Source of the DNA: DASXRU01 sp034665305
GTDB taxonomy: Bacteria > Acidobacteriota > Blastocatellia > Pyrinomonadales > Pyrinomonadaceae
Assembly (NCBI GenBank): GCA_034665305.1
Contig: JAXDFZ010000003.1
Location: forward strand, 62,001-126,000
Length of the DNA: 64,000 nt
Reading direction: 5' to 3'
Shown here: positions 9,745 to 16,224 of the stretch, in pieces
Position numbering within the stretch: the first letter of the stretch is position 1
How the letters are laid out: each line of letters begins with the position of its first letter
Notes under the pieces: generated by a model
Databases searched by the model: none
Told to the model about the DNA's origin: nothing
Seen by the model: only the letters and a program-made list of their open reading frames with translations
Translations under genes and position numbers: made by a program

Positions 9745-9773
9745 TTGCAAATTTGCGCGCGCGCGGTTAGATT
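9745..9773 (+). promoter_or_regulatory. Candidate sigma-70 promoter for the LysW-like gene
   Basis: TTGCAA (9745-9750), 17-base spacer, TAGATT (9768-9773); each box matches consensus at four of six positions. It would give a leader of about 85 bases before the GTG at 9867. Confidence 0.4.
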
Positions 9774-9786
9774 GGTCGCATCCGAT

Positions 9787-9833
9787 CAGTAAATGCGAGC
9801 AAGACTTTTTTGTCCTCAAAGGACCGTTTACTG
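9787..9833 (+). promoter_or_regulatory. Stem-loop in the LysW-like gene leader
   Basis: CAGTAAA (9787-9793) pairs perfectly with TTTACTG (9827-9833), enclosing an inner hairpin GTCC-TCAAA-GGAC (9812-9824). It lies in the predicted 5' leader, 30 bases before the ribosome binding site. I do not recognise it as a known riboswitch class. Confidence 0.4.
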
Positions 9834-9866
9834 CCATAAAACAAACTTGCGCTGGAGGTAGAGGAA

Positions 9867-10052
9867 GTGCCGACCGGAACGTGCCCTGAATGTGATGCCG
9901 ACGTCCACGTCGATTTGGATGCGGAAAAAAATGACACGGTGTCGTGCGATGACTGCGGGACAGAACTCGAAGTTGTAGGACTTGACCCCGTTGAGCTGGA
10001 CATCGTCGAAGAGGAAGACGCGGACGACGACGAAGATGAAGACGATTTCTGA
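9867..10052 (+). CDS. lysW: LysW-like amino-group carrier or zinc-ribbon protein
   Basis: A 61-residue acidic protein starting with GTG, preceded by GGAGGTAGAGGAA. Two CxxC pairs (C6-x2-C9 and C27-x2-C30) form a zinc ribbon, and the body (DxEKNDTVSCDDCGTELEVV) matches LysW, the carrier protein that holds alpha-aminoadipate during lysine or arginine biosynthesis. The hallmark C-terminal EDWGE, whose last Glu carries the substrate, is replaced by a run of Asp/Glu ending EDDF. No LysX, LysZ or other carrier-dependent enzyme is nearby. It may therefore carry a different substrate on its terminal acidic residues or act only as a zinc-binding protein. The family call is firm; the function is open. 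Confidence 0.85.
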   Translation: MPTGTCPECDADVHVDLDAEKNDTVSCDDCGTELEVVGLDPVELDIVEEEDADDDEDEDDF

Positions 10053-10169
10053 TAGTTAGGAAAACCCTCACGCGTGCCGCAACGCTCTCGCGGTTGAACC
10101 GAGGCGATTTAGATGCGGCTGGTTTTCCTGACGCTCGTTTGTGCTTCCGCGGACCTTCCTCTTTCCCTA

Positions 10170-11207
10170 TTACTTGCGGATCGCTTTGTAACCGGGCCGG
10201 CTCTGTCGCAGGGTAAGCCCGCCAGTTGCTTCGACGCGGACCGTGTGAAACTTCCCATCACCCCGGTTTTCTTCCGGCGGATAGAACCCAATTACATAGG
10301 CCGAGGTCACTTCCGCCGCGAGCGAGCGAAAGAGTGGCCCCAGATCCGGCGCATCGGCATAGACTCTGATGCCGCCGGTTTTCTCCACCAGGCCGCTGAT
10401 ATCGAGGGGCGTCGGTAACGGCGTCGTGCCGGCTGATGTCAGCAGACGAGAGTATGACGGCAAGGTGACAGCGAAAACGCTGACATTGGCGGCATTGGCC
10501 CTTTCGATCACAGTCTCCGGGGCGACGGTATCGCCCACGGGAAAACCATCGGTTATCACCACGACTGCTCGTTTCATGGTTTGATGTTCGAGAGTGACAG
10601 GGGCCTTGCGTTCGATCAGTCGAATTGCATCGTCGACGGCGTCGTAAGTGTGCGTCGAGAGGCCGTTGGGCTCGCGCGAAAGGCGATCGAACGCGCGGTC
10701 CAGTTTCTGCCGATCGGTGGTAAACGACTGTAGGGTTTTAACGCGCATGCCGAACGTCATGACCGCGAACGCTGCCGGGTGATTTATGAGCCGGTTTGAA
10801 AACTCGCGCATCGCTGATTGCAGTCGAGTCATTTCTTCGGGAGACATACTACCGGAGAGATCCAGCAGGAAAACCACCGCCACCGGCCGGGACGAGTCTT
10901 CTCGTCGCTCCAAATCGAAGAGCGCGATCGGTCGCTGAACGCCATCCTCGAAAACTTTGAAATCTTCTTTTCGCAAGGTGCGCACCGGGCGGCCTGCGGC
11001 ATCGAGCGCCGTAACGTCCACCGAAACAAGATTGGTATCAATACGAATTACTTCTTCGGCTGGTGGCTCCGCCGGCAGAGCGCGCCGCGGCCTTTCGGTG
11101 GGATACGTGACCTGGCCCTGGCCTTGGGCAAGTATACAGAAGCTGACGATCAGCGCGCAGCAAAGGATCAGAGCGTGACTGAACTTCAATCGGCCTAGTT
11201 GGTGCAT
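10170..11207 (-). CDS. Secreted VWFA-related acidobacterial protein
   Basis: About 345 residues from the ATG at 11207. A signal peptide (residues 1-30, ending near AQGQ) is followed by a short conserved domain with VDVTALDAAGRPVRTL and FKVFEDGVQRP, then a von Willebrand A domain whose MIDAS motif is DLSGSMS. This arrangement is characteristic of the acidobacterial VWFA family (TIGR03436 type). Its function is unknown; metal-dependent protein binding outside the cell is inferred. The frame opens at 11303, but a TATAAT box at 11235-11240 on this strand makes the start at 11207 more likely. A second family member lies at 61858-62886. Confidence 0.9.
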   Translation of the reverse strand: MHQLGRLKFSHALILCCALIVSFCILAQGQGQVTYPTERPRRALPAEPPAEEVIRIDTNLVSVDVTALDAAGRPVRTLRKEDFKVFEDGVQRPIALFDLERREDSSRPVAVVFLLDLSGSMSPEEMTRLQSAMREFSNRLINHPAAFAVMTFGMRVKTLQSFTTDRQKLDRAFDRLSREPNGLSTHTYDAVDDAIRLIERKAPVTLEHQTMKRAVVVITDGFPVGDTVAPETVIERANAANVSVFAVTLPSYSRLLTSAGTTPLPTPLDISGLVEKTGGIRVYADAPDLGPLFRSLAAEVTSAYVIGFYPPEENRGDGKFHTVRVEATGGLTLRQSRPGYKAIRK

Positions 11208-11234
11208 GAAAGAATTACCGCGGGGAGTGGTTTG

Positions 11235-11264
11235 ATTATACGAAGTTGCCGGCATGGTTGCCAG
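11235..11264 (-). promoter_or_regulatory. Promoter of the VWFA gene
   Basis: On the minus strand, CTGGCA (11264-11259), an 18-base spacer and a perfect TATAAT (11240-11235). The predicted start of transcription is about 20 bases before the ATG at 11207. Confidence 0.55.
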
Positions 11265-11326
11265 ATGCGCTGGTGCGTCTCTTGGTTTCGGATCGCGCCC
11301 CATTTCCGCTGAATGAGCATTGGCGC

Positions 11327-11332
11327 TATACT
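11327..11332 (+). promoter_or_regulatory. Candidate -10 box for rex
   Basis: TATACT matches the -10 consensus at five of six positions and lies 20 bases before the preferred rex start; no good -35 box is visible. It is divergent from the VWFA promoter. Confidence 0.4.
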
Positions 11333-11351
11333 TGTGTGCGGAAATAAATCA

Positions 11352-12059
11352 ATGAAGTCGGAAAAGATTTCTGAGCTGACGACTAACCGTCTGAGCGTTT
11401 ATTTGCGCTGCCTCAACTTGCTGGCCGGGGCGGGAATCAAAACTATTTCGTCCAAAGCCCTTGCCGAACAATTCAATTTGAATTCGGCGCAAATCCGAAA
11501 GGATCTGGGTTATTTCGGCGAATTTGGAGTGCGCGGCGTCGGTTACTTCGTTGAAGATTTGCGCCGGCACCTGACCCACATTCTCGGGTTGGATCGGCCG
11601 CGGCGGGTTGGGATAGTGGGAGCGGGCCGGCTGGGAACGGCGCTGGCTAACTACAACGGCTTTGCGAAATCAAATTTTACAGTTGCCGCAATCTTCGACA
11701 ACGACAAAGAAAAGATCGGACAGGTGATTGGACATGACGCCGTCCGGGTCCACGATGTAAAGAATATCGCCCGCGTGGTCGCAGAGTCGGGGATCGATGT
11801 GGCCGTGATTGCGGTGCCGGCGCGCGCCGCCCAAAAAGTGTTGAACCAGATTATGGCCGCGGGAGTAAAGGCAGTCTTAAACTTTGCCCCGGTACCGCTT
11901 GATTCGCGGTTGGACGTTAAAGTGAAAACGGTTGATCTGACTACGTCGTTGGAATCGTTGTCTTATTACTTGGCCCAGCCACGAGCCGGGCGCGTGACGA
12001 ACGCACGATCGGAAACCCATTCGCCGAGTGCGACGGCCGCAAAGCGAAAAGAGTTATAA
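11352..12059 (+). CDS. rex: Redox-sensing transcriptional repressor Rex
   Basis: A 235-residue Rex protein. Residues 1-75 form the winged-helix DNA-binding domain (RLSVYLRCLNLL, then SAQIRKDLGYFGEFG, the family recognition-helix signature). Residues 84-210 are a Rossmann fold with GIVGAGRLG at about 87-95 that binds NADH/NAD+. Rex releases DNA when the NADH/NAD+ ratio rises and typically controls fermentation and respiration genes. The ORF could begin at 11313, but the family N-terminus fits the ATG at 11352. It lies directly upstream of the aldolase and microcompartment shell genes in the same direction, which suggests, but does not prove, that it controls them. Confidence 0.93.
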   Translation: MKSEKISELTTNRLSVYLRCLNLLAGAGIKTISSKALAEQFNLNSAQIRKDLGYFGEFGVRGVGYFVEDLRRHLTHILGLDRPRRVGIVGAGRLGTALANYNGFAKSNFTVAAIFDNDKEKIGQVIGHDAVRVHDVKNIARVVAESGIDVAVIAVPARAAQKVLNQIMAAGVKAVLNFAPVPLDSRLDVKVKTVDLTTSLESLSYYLAQPRAGRVTNARSETHSPSATAAKRKEL

Positions 12060-12202
12060 GTCAGAACCGCTTGCGGTAGCGGGCGGACCGGGCGATTGCA
12101 GATTGCAGATTGCGGATTGGGGATTGCAAAAAAGAGAAGAGGCTAGATGTCTTCAGTCCGCAATCCGAAATCCGCATTCCCCAATCGGAAGGCGGTCCTG
12201 AC
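12060..12202. repeat. Heptamer hairpin element with terminal inverted repeats
   Basis: The element is bounded by GTCAGAACCGC (12060-12070) and GCGGTCCTGAC (12192-12202), inverted copies differing at one base. Inside are five GATTGNN units (GATTGCA twice, GATTGCG, GATTGGG, GATTGCA) and, after a spacer, the reverse-complement array (CCGCAAT, CCGAAAT, CCGCATT, CCCCAAT). It occupies the gap between rex and the aldolase gene. Confidence 0.75.
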
Positions 12203-12207
12203 ACACA

Positions 12208-13026
12208 ATGAATTCCCTTGATGAACAAACAGCACGTCGCGAGATCGTTCGCATCGGACGGTTGCTCTATGAGCGCAGCTATGTCGTTTCTTCCGACGGA
12301 AATATCAGCGCGCGGCTCAAGGACGGCCGCGTGATTGCCACGCCCACCATGACTTGCAAGGGAAGAATGACCGAAGATTCCCTCGCGATTACCGACCTGG
12401 ATGGTAAAGCCCTCAATGACCGGCGTGCCTCGAGCGAACTCGACATGCATCTGCTGATTTATCGCGACCGGCCTGACGTGAACGCGGTCTGCCACGCTCA
12501 TCCGCCGAACGGGACCGCGTTTGCAGTTGCCGGTCTGGCGATCGATCAGCCAATCCTTTCCGAAGTAATCCTGACGCTGGGCTGTGTTCCACTCGCCGAA
12601 TACGGAACGCCGTCGACCGAAGAGTTGAGCCAGGCCATGCGGCCGCTGCTAAAACATCACAATGCATTGCTGATGGCGAATCATGGCGCGGTGGCGTATG
12701 GTGCGGACCTCTGGCAGGCTTTTGATCGACTGGAAACTCTGGAGCATACGGCGAAGATTGCGATCCTGTCGCGGGTGCTGGGAGGCTCAAAAAATCTACC
12801 GGCCGCGGCGATTGAGAAACTGATTAATGTGCGCGAGGCCGCCGGCTATCTCGGCGAAGGCGCGCGTTGTCAGGCCTGTGGTTATCTGCATGACACCGGC
12901 ATCTCATGCGCCACCGGCGACCGACCGGCGCGAGCGACATACCCATCTGCGAACGGGTCAGGTAAGATAGCGCTTACAAGAGAAGAGTTGGTGGAACTGC
13001 TGGCGGAAGCAGTCAACAGTAAATAG
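12208..13026 (+). CDS. Class II aldolase, probable microcompartment cargo
   Basis: A 272-residue class II aldolase/adducin-family protein, most like L-fuculose- or L-rhamnulose-phosphate aldolases that cleave a sugar phosphate into dihydroxyacetone phosphate and lactaldehyde. Zinc ligands are visible as H96-A-H98 and H159 (NHG motif), with a catalytic Glu in SSELDMH. The C-terminus is unusual: C221-Q-A-C224 and C234 form a Cys cluster, then a Ser/Pro/Gly linker leads to a final amphipathic helix (LTREELVELLAEAV) that has the character of a microcompartment encapsulation peptide. It lies upstream of four shell genes, as in planctomycete-type fucose/rhamnose compartments, which contain an aldolase of this class. 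The exact substrate is not determined. Confidence 0.85.
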   Translation: MNSLDEQTARREIVRIGRLLYERSYVVSSDGNISARLKDGRVIATPTMTCKGRMTEDSLAITDLDGKALNDRRASSELDMHLLIYRDRPDVNAVCHAHPPNGTAFAVAGLAIDQPILSEVILTLGCVPLAEYGTPSTEELSQAMRPLLKHHNALLMANHGAVAYGADLWQAFDRLETLEHTAKIAILSRVLGGSKNLPAAAIEKLINVREAAGYLGEGARCQACGYLHDTGISCATGDRPARATYPSANGSGKIALTREELVELLAEAVNSK

Positions 13027-13113
13027 TGAATGGTAAATGGTGAATCGTAAGCTGTTTGCTGATTACTCGCTCTTTGCTGTTCACGATTGACCATTTACGA
13101 TTTACCATTTACT
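13022..13113. repeat. Heptamer hairpin between aldolase and BMC-H
   Basis: Units such as GGTAAAT, GGTGAAT and GTGAATG in a 7-base register (13022-13050) are matched by ACCATTT / ACGATTT / ACCATTT (13089-13109) in reverse complement. The array begins within the last codons of the aldolase gene. Confidence 0.7.
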
Positions 13114-13148
13114 AACGGCGAAATTTACTCACGAACAGGAGCAACTGA

Positions 13149-13436
13149 ATGCAAGAAGCACTCGGAATGGTTGAAACCAAAGGTCTGGTGGCAATGATCG
13201 AAGCGGCCGACGCGATGGTCAAAGCTGCGAACGTTACTTTGATTGGCTACGAGAAGATCGGCGCCGGGTTTGTCACCGCGATTGTGCGCGGCGACGTGGC
13301 TGCGGTTAAGGCCGCCACTGATGCCGGCGCCGCCGCGGCACGTCGCGTCGGCGAGCTCGTGAGCGTACACGTGATTCCGCGCCCGCACGGCAGCGTCGAT
13401 GATGCTTTGCCGATCGGTAATACCAACCAGGCATGA
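13149..13436 (+). CDS. BMC-H hexameric microcompartment shell protein
   Basis: A 95-residue single BMC domain protein of the PduA/EutM/CcmK class. The start ALGMVETKGLVAMIEAADAM, the central KIGAGFVTAIVRGDVAAVKAATDAG and the end HVIPRPHG are all typical. Six copies form the flat hexagonal tile of the shell, with a central pore for small metabolites. AGGAG lies eight bases before the ATG. The stop codon overlaps the start of the following BMC-P gene (ATGA), so the two are translationally coupled. It is the only BMC-H gene here and no BMC-T trimer is seen, so this single protein would have to form all facets. Confidence 0.97.
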   Translation: MQEALGMVETKGLVAMIEAADAMVKAANVTLIGYEKIGAGFVTAIVRGDVAAVKAATDAGAAAARRVGELVSVHVIPRPHGSVDDALPIGNTNQA

Positions 13437-13708
13437 TCATCGCGCGCATAGTCGGTACTGTTGTTTCCACGCAAAAGGACGAGCGGCTCTTGGGAAAGAA
13501 GCTGCTCATCGTGCGTCCACTGAACCTGGATGGCAGCGACACCACCGGTTATGTGGTGGCGGTTGATACCGTCGGGGCCGGCTTTCATGAGCGCGTCCTG
13601 GTGGTCGCCGGCTCCAGCGCCCGTCTGGCCCAGGGAATGAAAGACGCGCCCGTGGATGCCGCCGTGGTCGGAGTAATCGATACGGTTGATGTACCGGGGA
13701 ATCAGTGA
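13433..13708 (+). CDS. BMC-P pentameric shell protein (EutN/CcmL), copy 1
   Basis: A 91-residue EutN/CcmL-type protein. The N-terminal IIARIVGTVVSTQKDERL, the AVDTVGAGFHERVLVV core and the closing AAVVGVIDTVDV are the family signature. Pentamers cap the vertices of the icosahedral shell. It starts by a four-base overlap with BMC-H. It is the closest of the three paralogues to a standard CcmL/EutN in length. Confidence 0.96.
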   Translation: MIIARIVGTVVSTQKDERLLGKKLLIVRPLNLDGSDTTGYVVAVDTVGAGFHERVLVVAGSSARLAQGMKDAPVDAAVVGVIDTVDVPGNQ

Positions 13709-13790
13709 GCGGTGGGCAGTGGGCGGTGGGCAGTTAAGCACTTTCGTTCGCCGATTACGGTTCCCGGTTCGGTTTACGTTCACGAAAAAA
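13706..13790. repeat. Heptamer array between BMC-P copies 1 and 2
   Basis: GAGCGGT, GGGCAGT, GGGCGGT, GGGCAGT (13708-13735) run in a 7-base register, followed by CCGATTA / CGGTTCC / CGGTTCG-type units (13751-13771). The array begins at the stop codon of BMC-P 1 and ends at the start of BMC-P 2. Confidence 0.65.
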
Positions 13791-14081
13791 ATGCAATTAG
13801 CGCGCGTCATTGGCACCGTGGTGGCCACGATCAAGAATGAATCACTTGCCGGCCGCAAGCTGCTGGTGGTTCAGTCCTTGAATAAGGATTTACAGCCTCA
13901 GGGGCAGCCTTTAGTGGCCGTCGATTCCGTCGGCGCCGGAATCAACGAACTGGTGTTCTGGTGCCGTGGTAAAGAAGCGAGTTTCCCCTTCAAACGTGAC
14001 GACACGCCCACGGACTGCACGATCGTCGGCATCGTGGACTCTGATAAGCATGTTGATAATGGGAAAAGGGACAGAGGCTAG
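13791..14081 (+). CDS. BMC-P pentameric shell protein (EutN/CcmL), copy 2
   Basis: A 96-residue EutN/CcmL-family protein (QLARVIGTVVATIKNESL, VAVDSVGAGINELVFWC). The ATG at 13791 follows a run of A residues with no strong Shine-Dalgarno; the longer frame to 13686 only translates repeat DNA. The VFWCRGKEASFPF segment is family-typical. The last twelve residues (rich in Lys, Asp and Gly) are translated from the start of the next heptamer array, so the C-terminus appears to have been extended by repeat insertion. Confidence 0.94.
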   Translation: MQLARVIGTVVATIKNESLAGRKLLVVQSLNKDLQPQGQPLVAVDSVGAGINELVFWCRGKEASFPFKRDDTPTDCTIVGIVDSDKHVDNGKRDRG

Positions 14082-14142
14082 AAACTAGAGGGCTAGGCTC
14101 AGAATCCGATACCCTGGGACCCGACATCCGACACCTAACAAG
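14060..14142. repeat. Heptamer array between BMC-P copies 2 and 3
   Basis: AGAGGCT / AGAAACT / AGAGGGCT-type units, then GATACCC / GGGACCC / GACATCC-type units, in an approximate 7-base register. It begins inside the 3' end of BMC-P 2. Confidence 0.5.
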
Positions 14143-14144
14143 AA

Positions 14145-14432
14145 ATGTTGCTCGCAAAAGTTTTAGGAAACGTCGTCGCCACGCAGAAGAACGTGCGTTA
14201 TGAAAACGCGAGCGTGATGTTGTGCCAGCAAATCACTCCGCAGGGCGAGGAAACAGGCTCGACGATCCTGGCGCTGAATGCGGTCGATGCTGGCGTCGGC
14301 GACAAAGTTCTGATTGTGCAGGAAGGCTGGAGCGCTTCCACGGCAGCCACCGGAAAGCCCGGCGCAGCGATAGATTCAGCGATCATCGGCGTGATCGACT
14401 ACATCGATTTGCTCCCGGATGAGGTTAAGTAG
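14145..14432 (+). CDS. BMC-P pentameric shell protein (EutN/CcmL), copy 3
   Basis: A 95-residue EutN/CcmL-family protein (LLAKVLGNVVATQKNVRY, LALNAVDAGVGDKVLIVQEG, SAIIGVIDYIDL). Three divergent BMC-P genes in a row are typical of planctomycete/verrucomicrobial-type loci, where they are thought to form mixed or alternative vertices. It is followed at once by a good intrinsic terminator. Confidence 0.96.
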   Translation: MLLAKVLGNVVATQKNVRYENASVMLCQQITPQGEETGSTILALNAVDAGVGDKVLIVQEGWSASTAATGKPGAAIDSAIIGVIDYIDLLPDEVK

Positions 14433-14517
14433 GACAGACATTCCTGTCTGTCCCGTCTTTTTTTGTCAGCCGCTACGGATCAGGGAATGGACAGGCAGGA
14501 ATGCCTGTCCTACTTAC
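14430..14517. repeat. Palindromic pair element GGACAGRCATTCCTG
   Basis: Two small palindromes, GGACAGAC-ATTCCT-GTCTGTCC (14432-14453) and GGACAGGC-AGGAAT-GCCTGTCC (14489-14510), are inverted copies of each other around a 35-base centre. The element separates the shell genes from the Cys-tailed protein gene. Confidence 0.7.
14432..14463 (+). terminator. Intrinsic terminator after the shell genes
   Basis: An 8-bp perfect stem GGACAGAC/GTCTGTCC with a 6-base loop is followed by CGTC and a run of seven T. It is formed by the left half of a palindromic repeat element. Confidence 0.7.
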
Positions 14518-14523
14518 TTAATA

Positions 14524-15090
14524 ATGACGACGGAATCTGATCAGGCTCGTTTGGTGGCAGAGCGCATTGCGCGGCGCGTGGCCGGCGGAAATTCTACAAC
14601 GTCCGCACGTTCACGCAACGCGGCCACGCCCAATTCGGAGCTGGCGGAAATTCGCTCGGTCCTGAGTGATTTGCAAAGGAAGCTTGAGCGCGTTGCATCA
14701 AAGATGGGTGGGGAAGAGCGATCGGAAGTTGAAGGAACGCCTCGGGCCCGGTTTCATAACTTCGTAAATTCCTCAGCGCCTGCGAATTCCGGATCATCTA
14801 AAGCCGAACCTTCATCGAGCCGACCCAATCAAACGAGCGCCCGGCCAGCCGTCAAAAATTTAGACCAGACTTCGGCAGACAGGTTTTCCGAATTCACGCC
14901 GCCCACGCATTCGCCGTGGCTCTCAGGGGTTTACATTCCCGCGACGCATGTCAGCCAGGAACGTTTCGGCGTTGAAGAGGCGACCGTTTCGGAGTTGGTG
15001 GAATTCTTCGAGAACGAAAAAAAATGTTCGATGGAGCCGGGCGAGAAACCCTGTGACCACTGCGACATGTGCAGCTCCAGAGGTTTCTAA
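14524..15090 (+). CDS. Candidate microcompartment cargo with Cys-rich tail
   Basis: A 188-residue protein I cannot place in a family. Residues 5-20 (SDQARLVAERIARRVA) form an amphipathic helix like an N-terminal encapsulation peptide. A helical or coiled segment (about 35-62, LAEIRSVLSDLQRKLERVAS) and a long Ser/Pro/Asn-rich linker follow. A conserved-looking C-terminal domain (about 128-188) starts with SPWLSGVYIPATH and ends with C168-x8-C177-x2-C180-x2-C183, which could hold zinc or an iron-sulphur cluster. The ATG at 14524 is chosen because the longer frame to 14419 runs through a repeat. It follows the shell genes and shares a Cys cluster with the aldolase, so a joint role in the compartment is inferred. 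Confidence 0.75.
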   Translation: MTTESDQARLVAERIARRVAGGNSTTSARSRNAATPNSELAEIRSVLSDLQRKLERVASKMGGEERSEVEGTPRARFHNFVNSSAPANSGSSKAEPSSSRPNQTSARPAVKNLDQTSADRFSEFTPPTHSPWLSGVYIPATHVSQERFGVEEATVSELVEFFENEKKCSMEPGEKPCDHCDMCSSRGF

Positions 15091-15204
15091 CAGGCCACCC
15101 GAACAATCTTCAAATCTTCGCCAAAGAAAATTCCGATTGACCACCGTCGTACAAGCAAACCCATCGCTGAACTCGCCAGATAAAAGCTTACAAAAAATCT
15201 TGTA

Positions 15205-15233
15205 TTGACACATCAGCAGACTGAGCATAGTGT
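15205..15233 (+). promoter_or_regulatory. Promoter upstream of the PKD-domain gene
   Basis: A consensus TTGACA (15205-15210), a 17-base spacer and TAGTGT (15228-15233). It implies a leader of about 100 bases before the ATG at 15341. Nothing else is seen between 15091 and 15340. Confidence 0.6.
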
Positions 15234-15340
15234 CCCCGCGATCCTGGTGTTCTTTGTGCCGCGAATTTGGTCAACGAGCGTCCGCTCATTGAGCCCGCTT
15301 CGTGTTGTTTCACTCACTTCGGCAAACAGGAGTTTCTCCC

Positions 15341-16195
15341 ATGAATTCCTCCGCGACGCCTCGTCCTCTAAAACGAACTTCCATTTTATCCCTGTGCTTT
15401 TTCACTTTGGTGCTTTTATCAGTGGGCACGCCCGTAGCCGCTCAGAACGCTGTTTGTGAGAATTGCGGTTACTACACGGAGCCAGTTGAGGCCAAGCCGG
15501 GCGGTCCTTATGTAGGAATGACGGGGCAGAGCATCCAACTCTATGGCTGGCAATCCTGGAGCATGGAAGGCTGGATCGTCGGTTATTACTGGAGCTTTGG
15601 TGATGGGACCTGGGGGAGCGGTCCGAATCCCACTCATCAGTATGCCGCTGATGGGGTCTATTCCGTATCGTTGACTGTTTGCGACGAGAACTGGAACTGT
15701 GCCTCATCCGAGAGTTCGGTAACCGTGGACTCAGTTAATCTTCCGGTTAAGCTAACTTTCGATGAGCTTCCCAACAACACAGTGGTCGCGGATCAGTATT
15801 TCAATCAGTACGGCGTGCGGTTTTATACGGCCAACCCTTTTTACCCCGTTCATACGCAACAGAACTGTGGATTCTGTTCTACTACCTCGCTCCCAAATTT
15901 CGTCAGTACCATACCCGACCTTACGGGACAATTGATTGTGGAATTCGCGCAGCCAGTGAGTAATTTGACGTTCTACATAATTGGCCTGGATTCATTCTTC
16001 AACCCGTTCGCCGTCGTCGATGTCTATCGCAACGGTTCTTTTTACGGGTCATATACGATCTACGGCAATGGCACCTACACTGTTGGGTTCACTGGCGGAG
16101 CATTGGACCACATCAGCAAGATTGTAGTTAGAAACATAACCGATCCCGCCGGAGTCGGCTTCGATGACTTACCTTCAGCGTACCGTCCGACGTAA
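15341..16195 (+). CDS. Secreted PKD-domain protein, N-terminal part (frameshifted)
   Basis: A 284-residue product starting at the ATG at 15341, eight bases after AGGAG. A signal peptide (residues 1-34, ending VAAQ) precedes a PKD-type immunoglobulin-like domain (about 45-120, with YYWSFGDGTWGSGPNPTHQY) and a second beta-rich domain (about 130-275) resembling carbohydrate- or collagen-binding modules. The frame closes at 16195, but the -1 frame carries on with a beta-domain sequence (TFSVPSDVKITSG) directly into the next ORF. The gene and 16225-17655 are therefore probably one protein of about 770 residues split by a one-base loss near 16166-16170. Confidence 0.82.
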   Translation: MNSSATPRPLKRTSILSLCFFTLVLLSVGTPVAAQNAVCENCGYYTEPVEAKPGGPYVGMTGQSIQLYGWQSWSMEGWIVGYYWSFGDGTWGSGPNPTHQYAADGVYSVSLTVCDENWNCASSESSVTVDSVNLPVKLTFDELPNNTVVADQYFNQYGVRFYTANPFYPVHTQQNCGFCSTTSLPNFVSTIPDLTGQLIVEFAQPVSNLTFYIIGLDSFFNPFAVVDVYRNGSFYGSYTIYGNGTYTVGFTGGALDHISKIVVRNITDPAGVGFDDLPSAYRPT

Positions 16196-16224
16196 AGATC
16201 ACGAGCGGGCGCGTAAGTGGGTAT

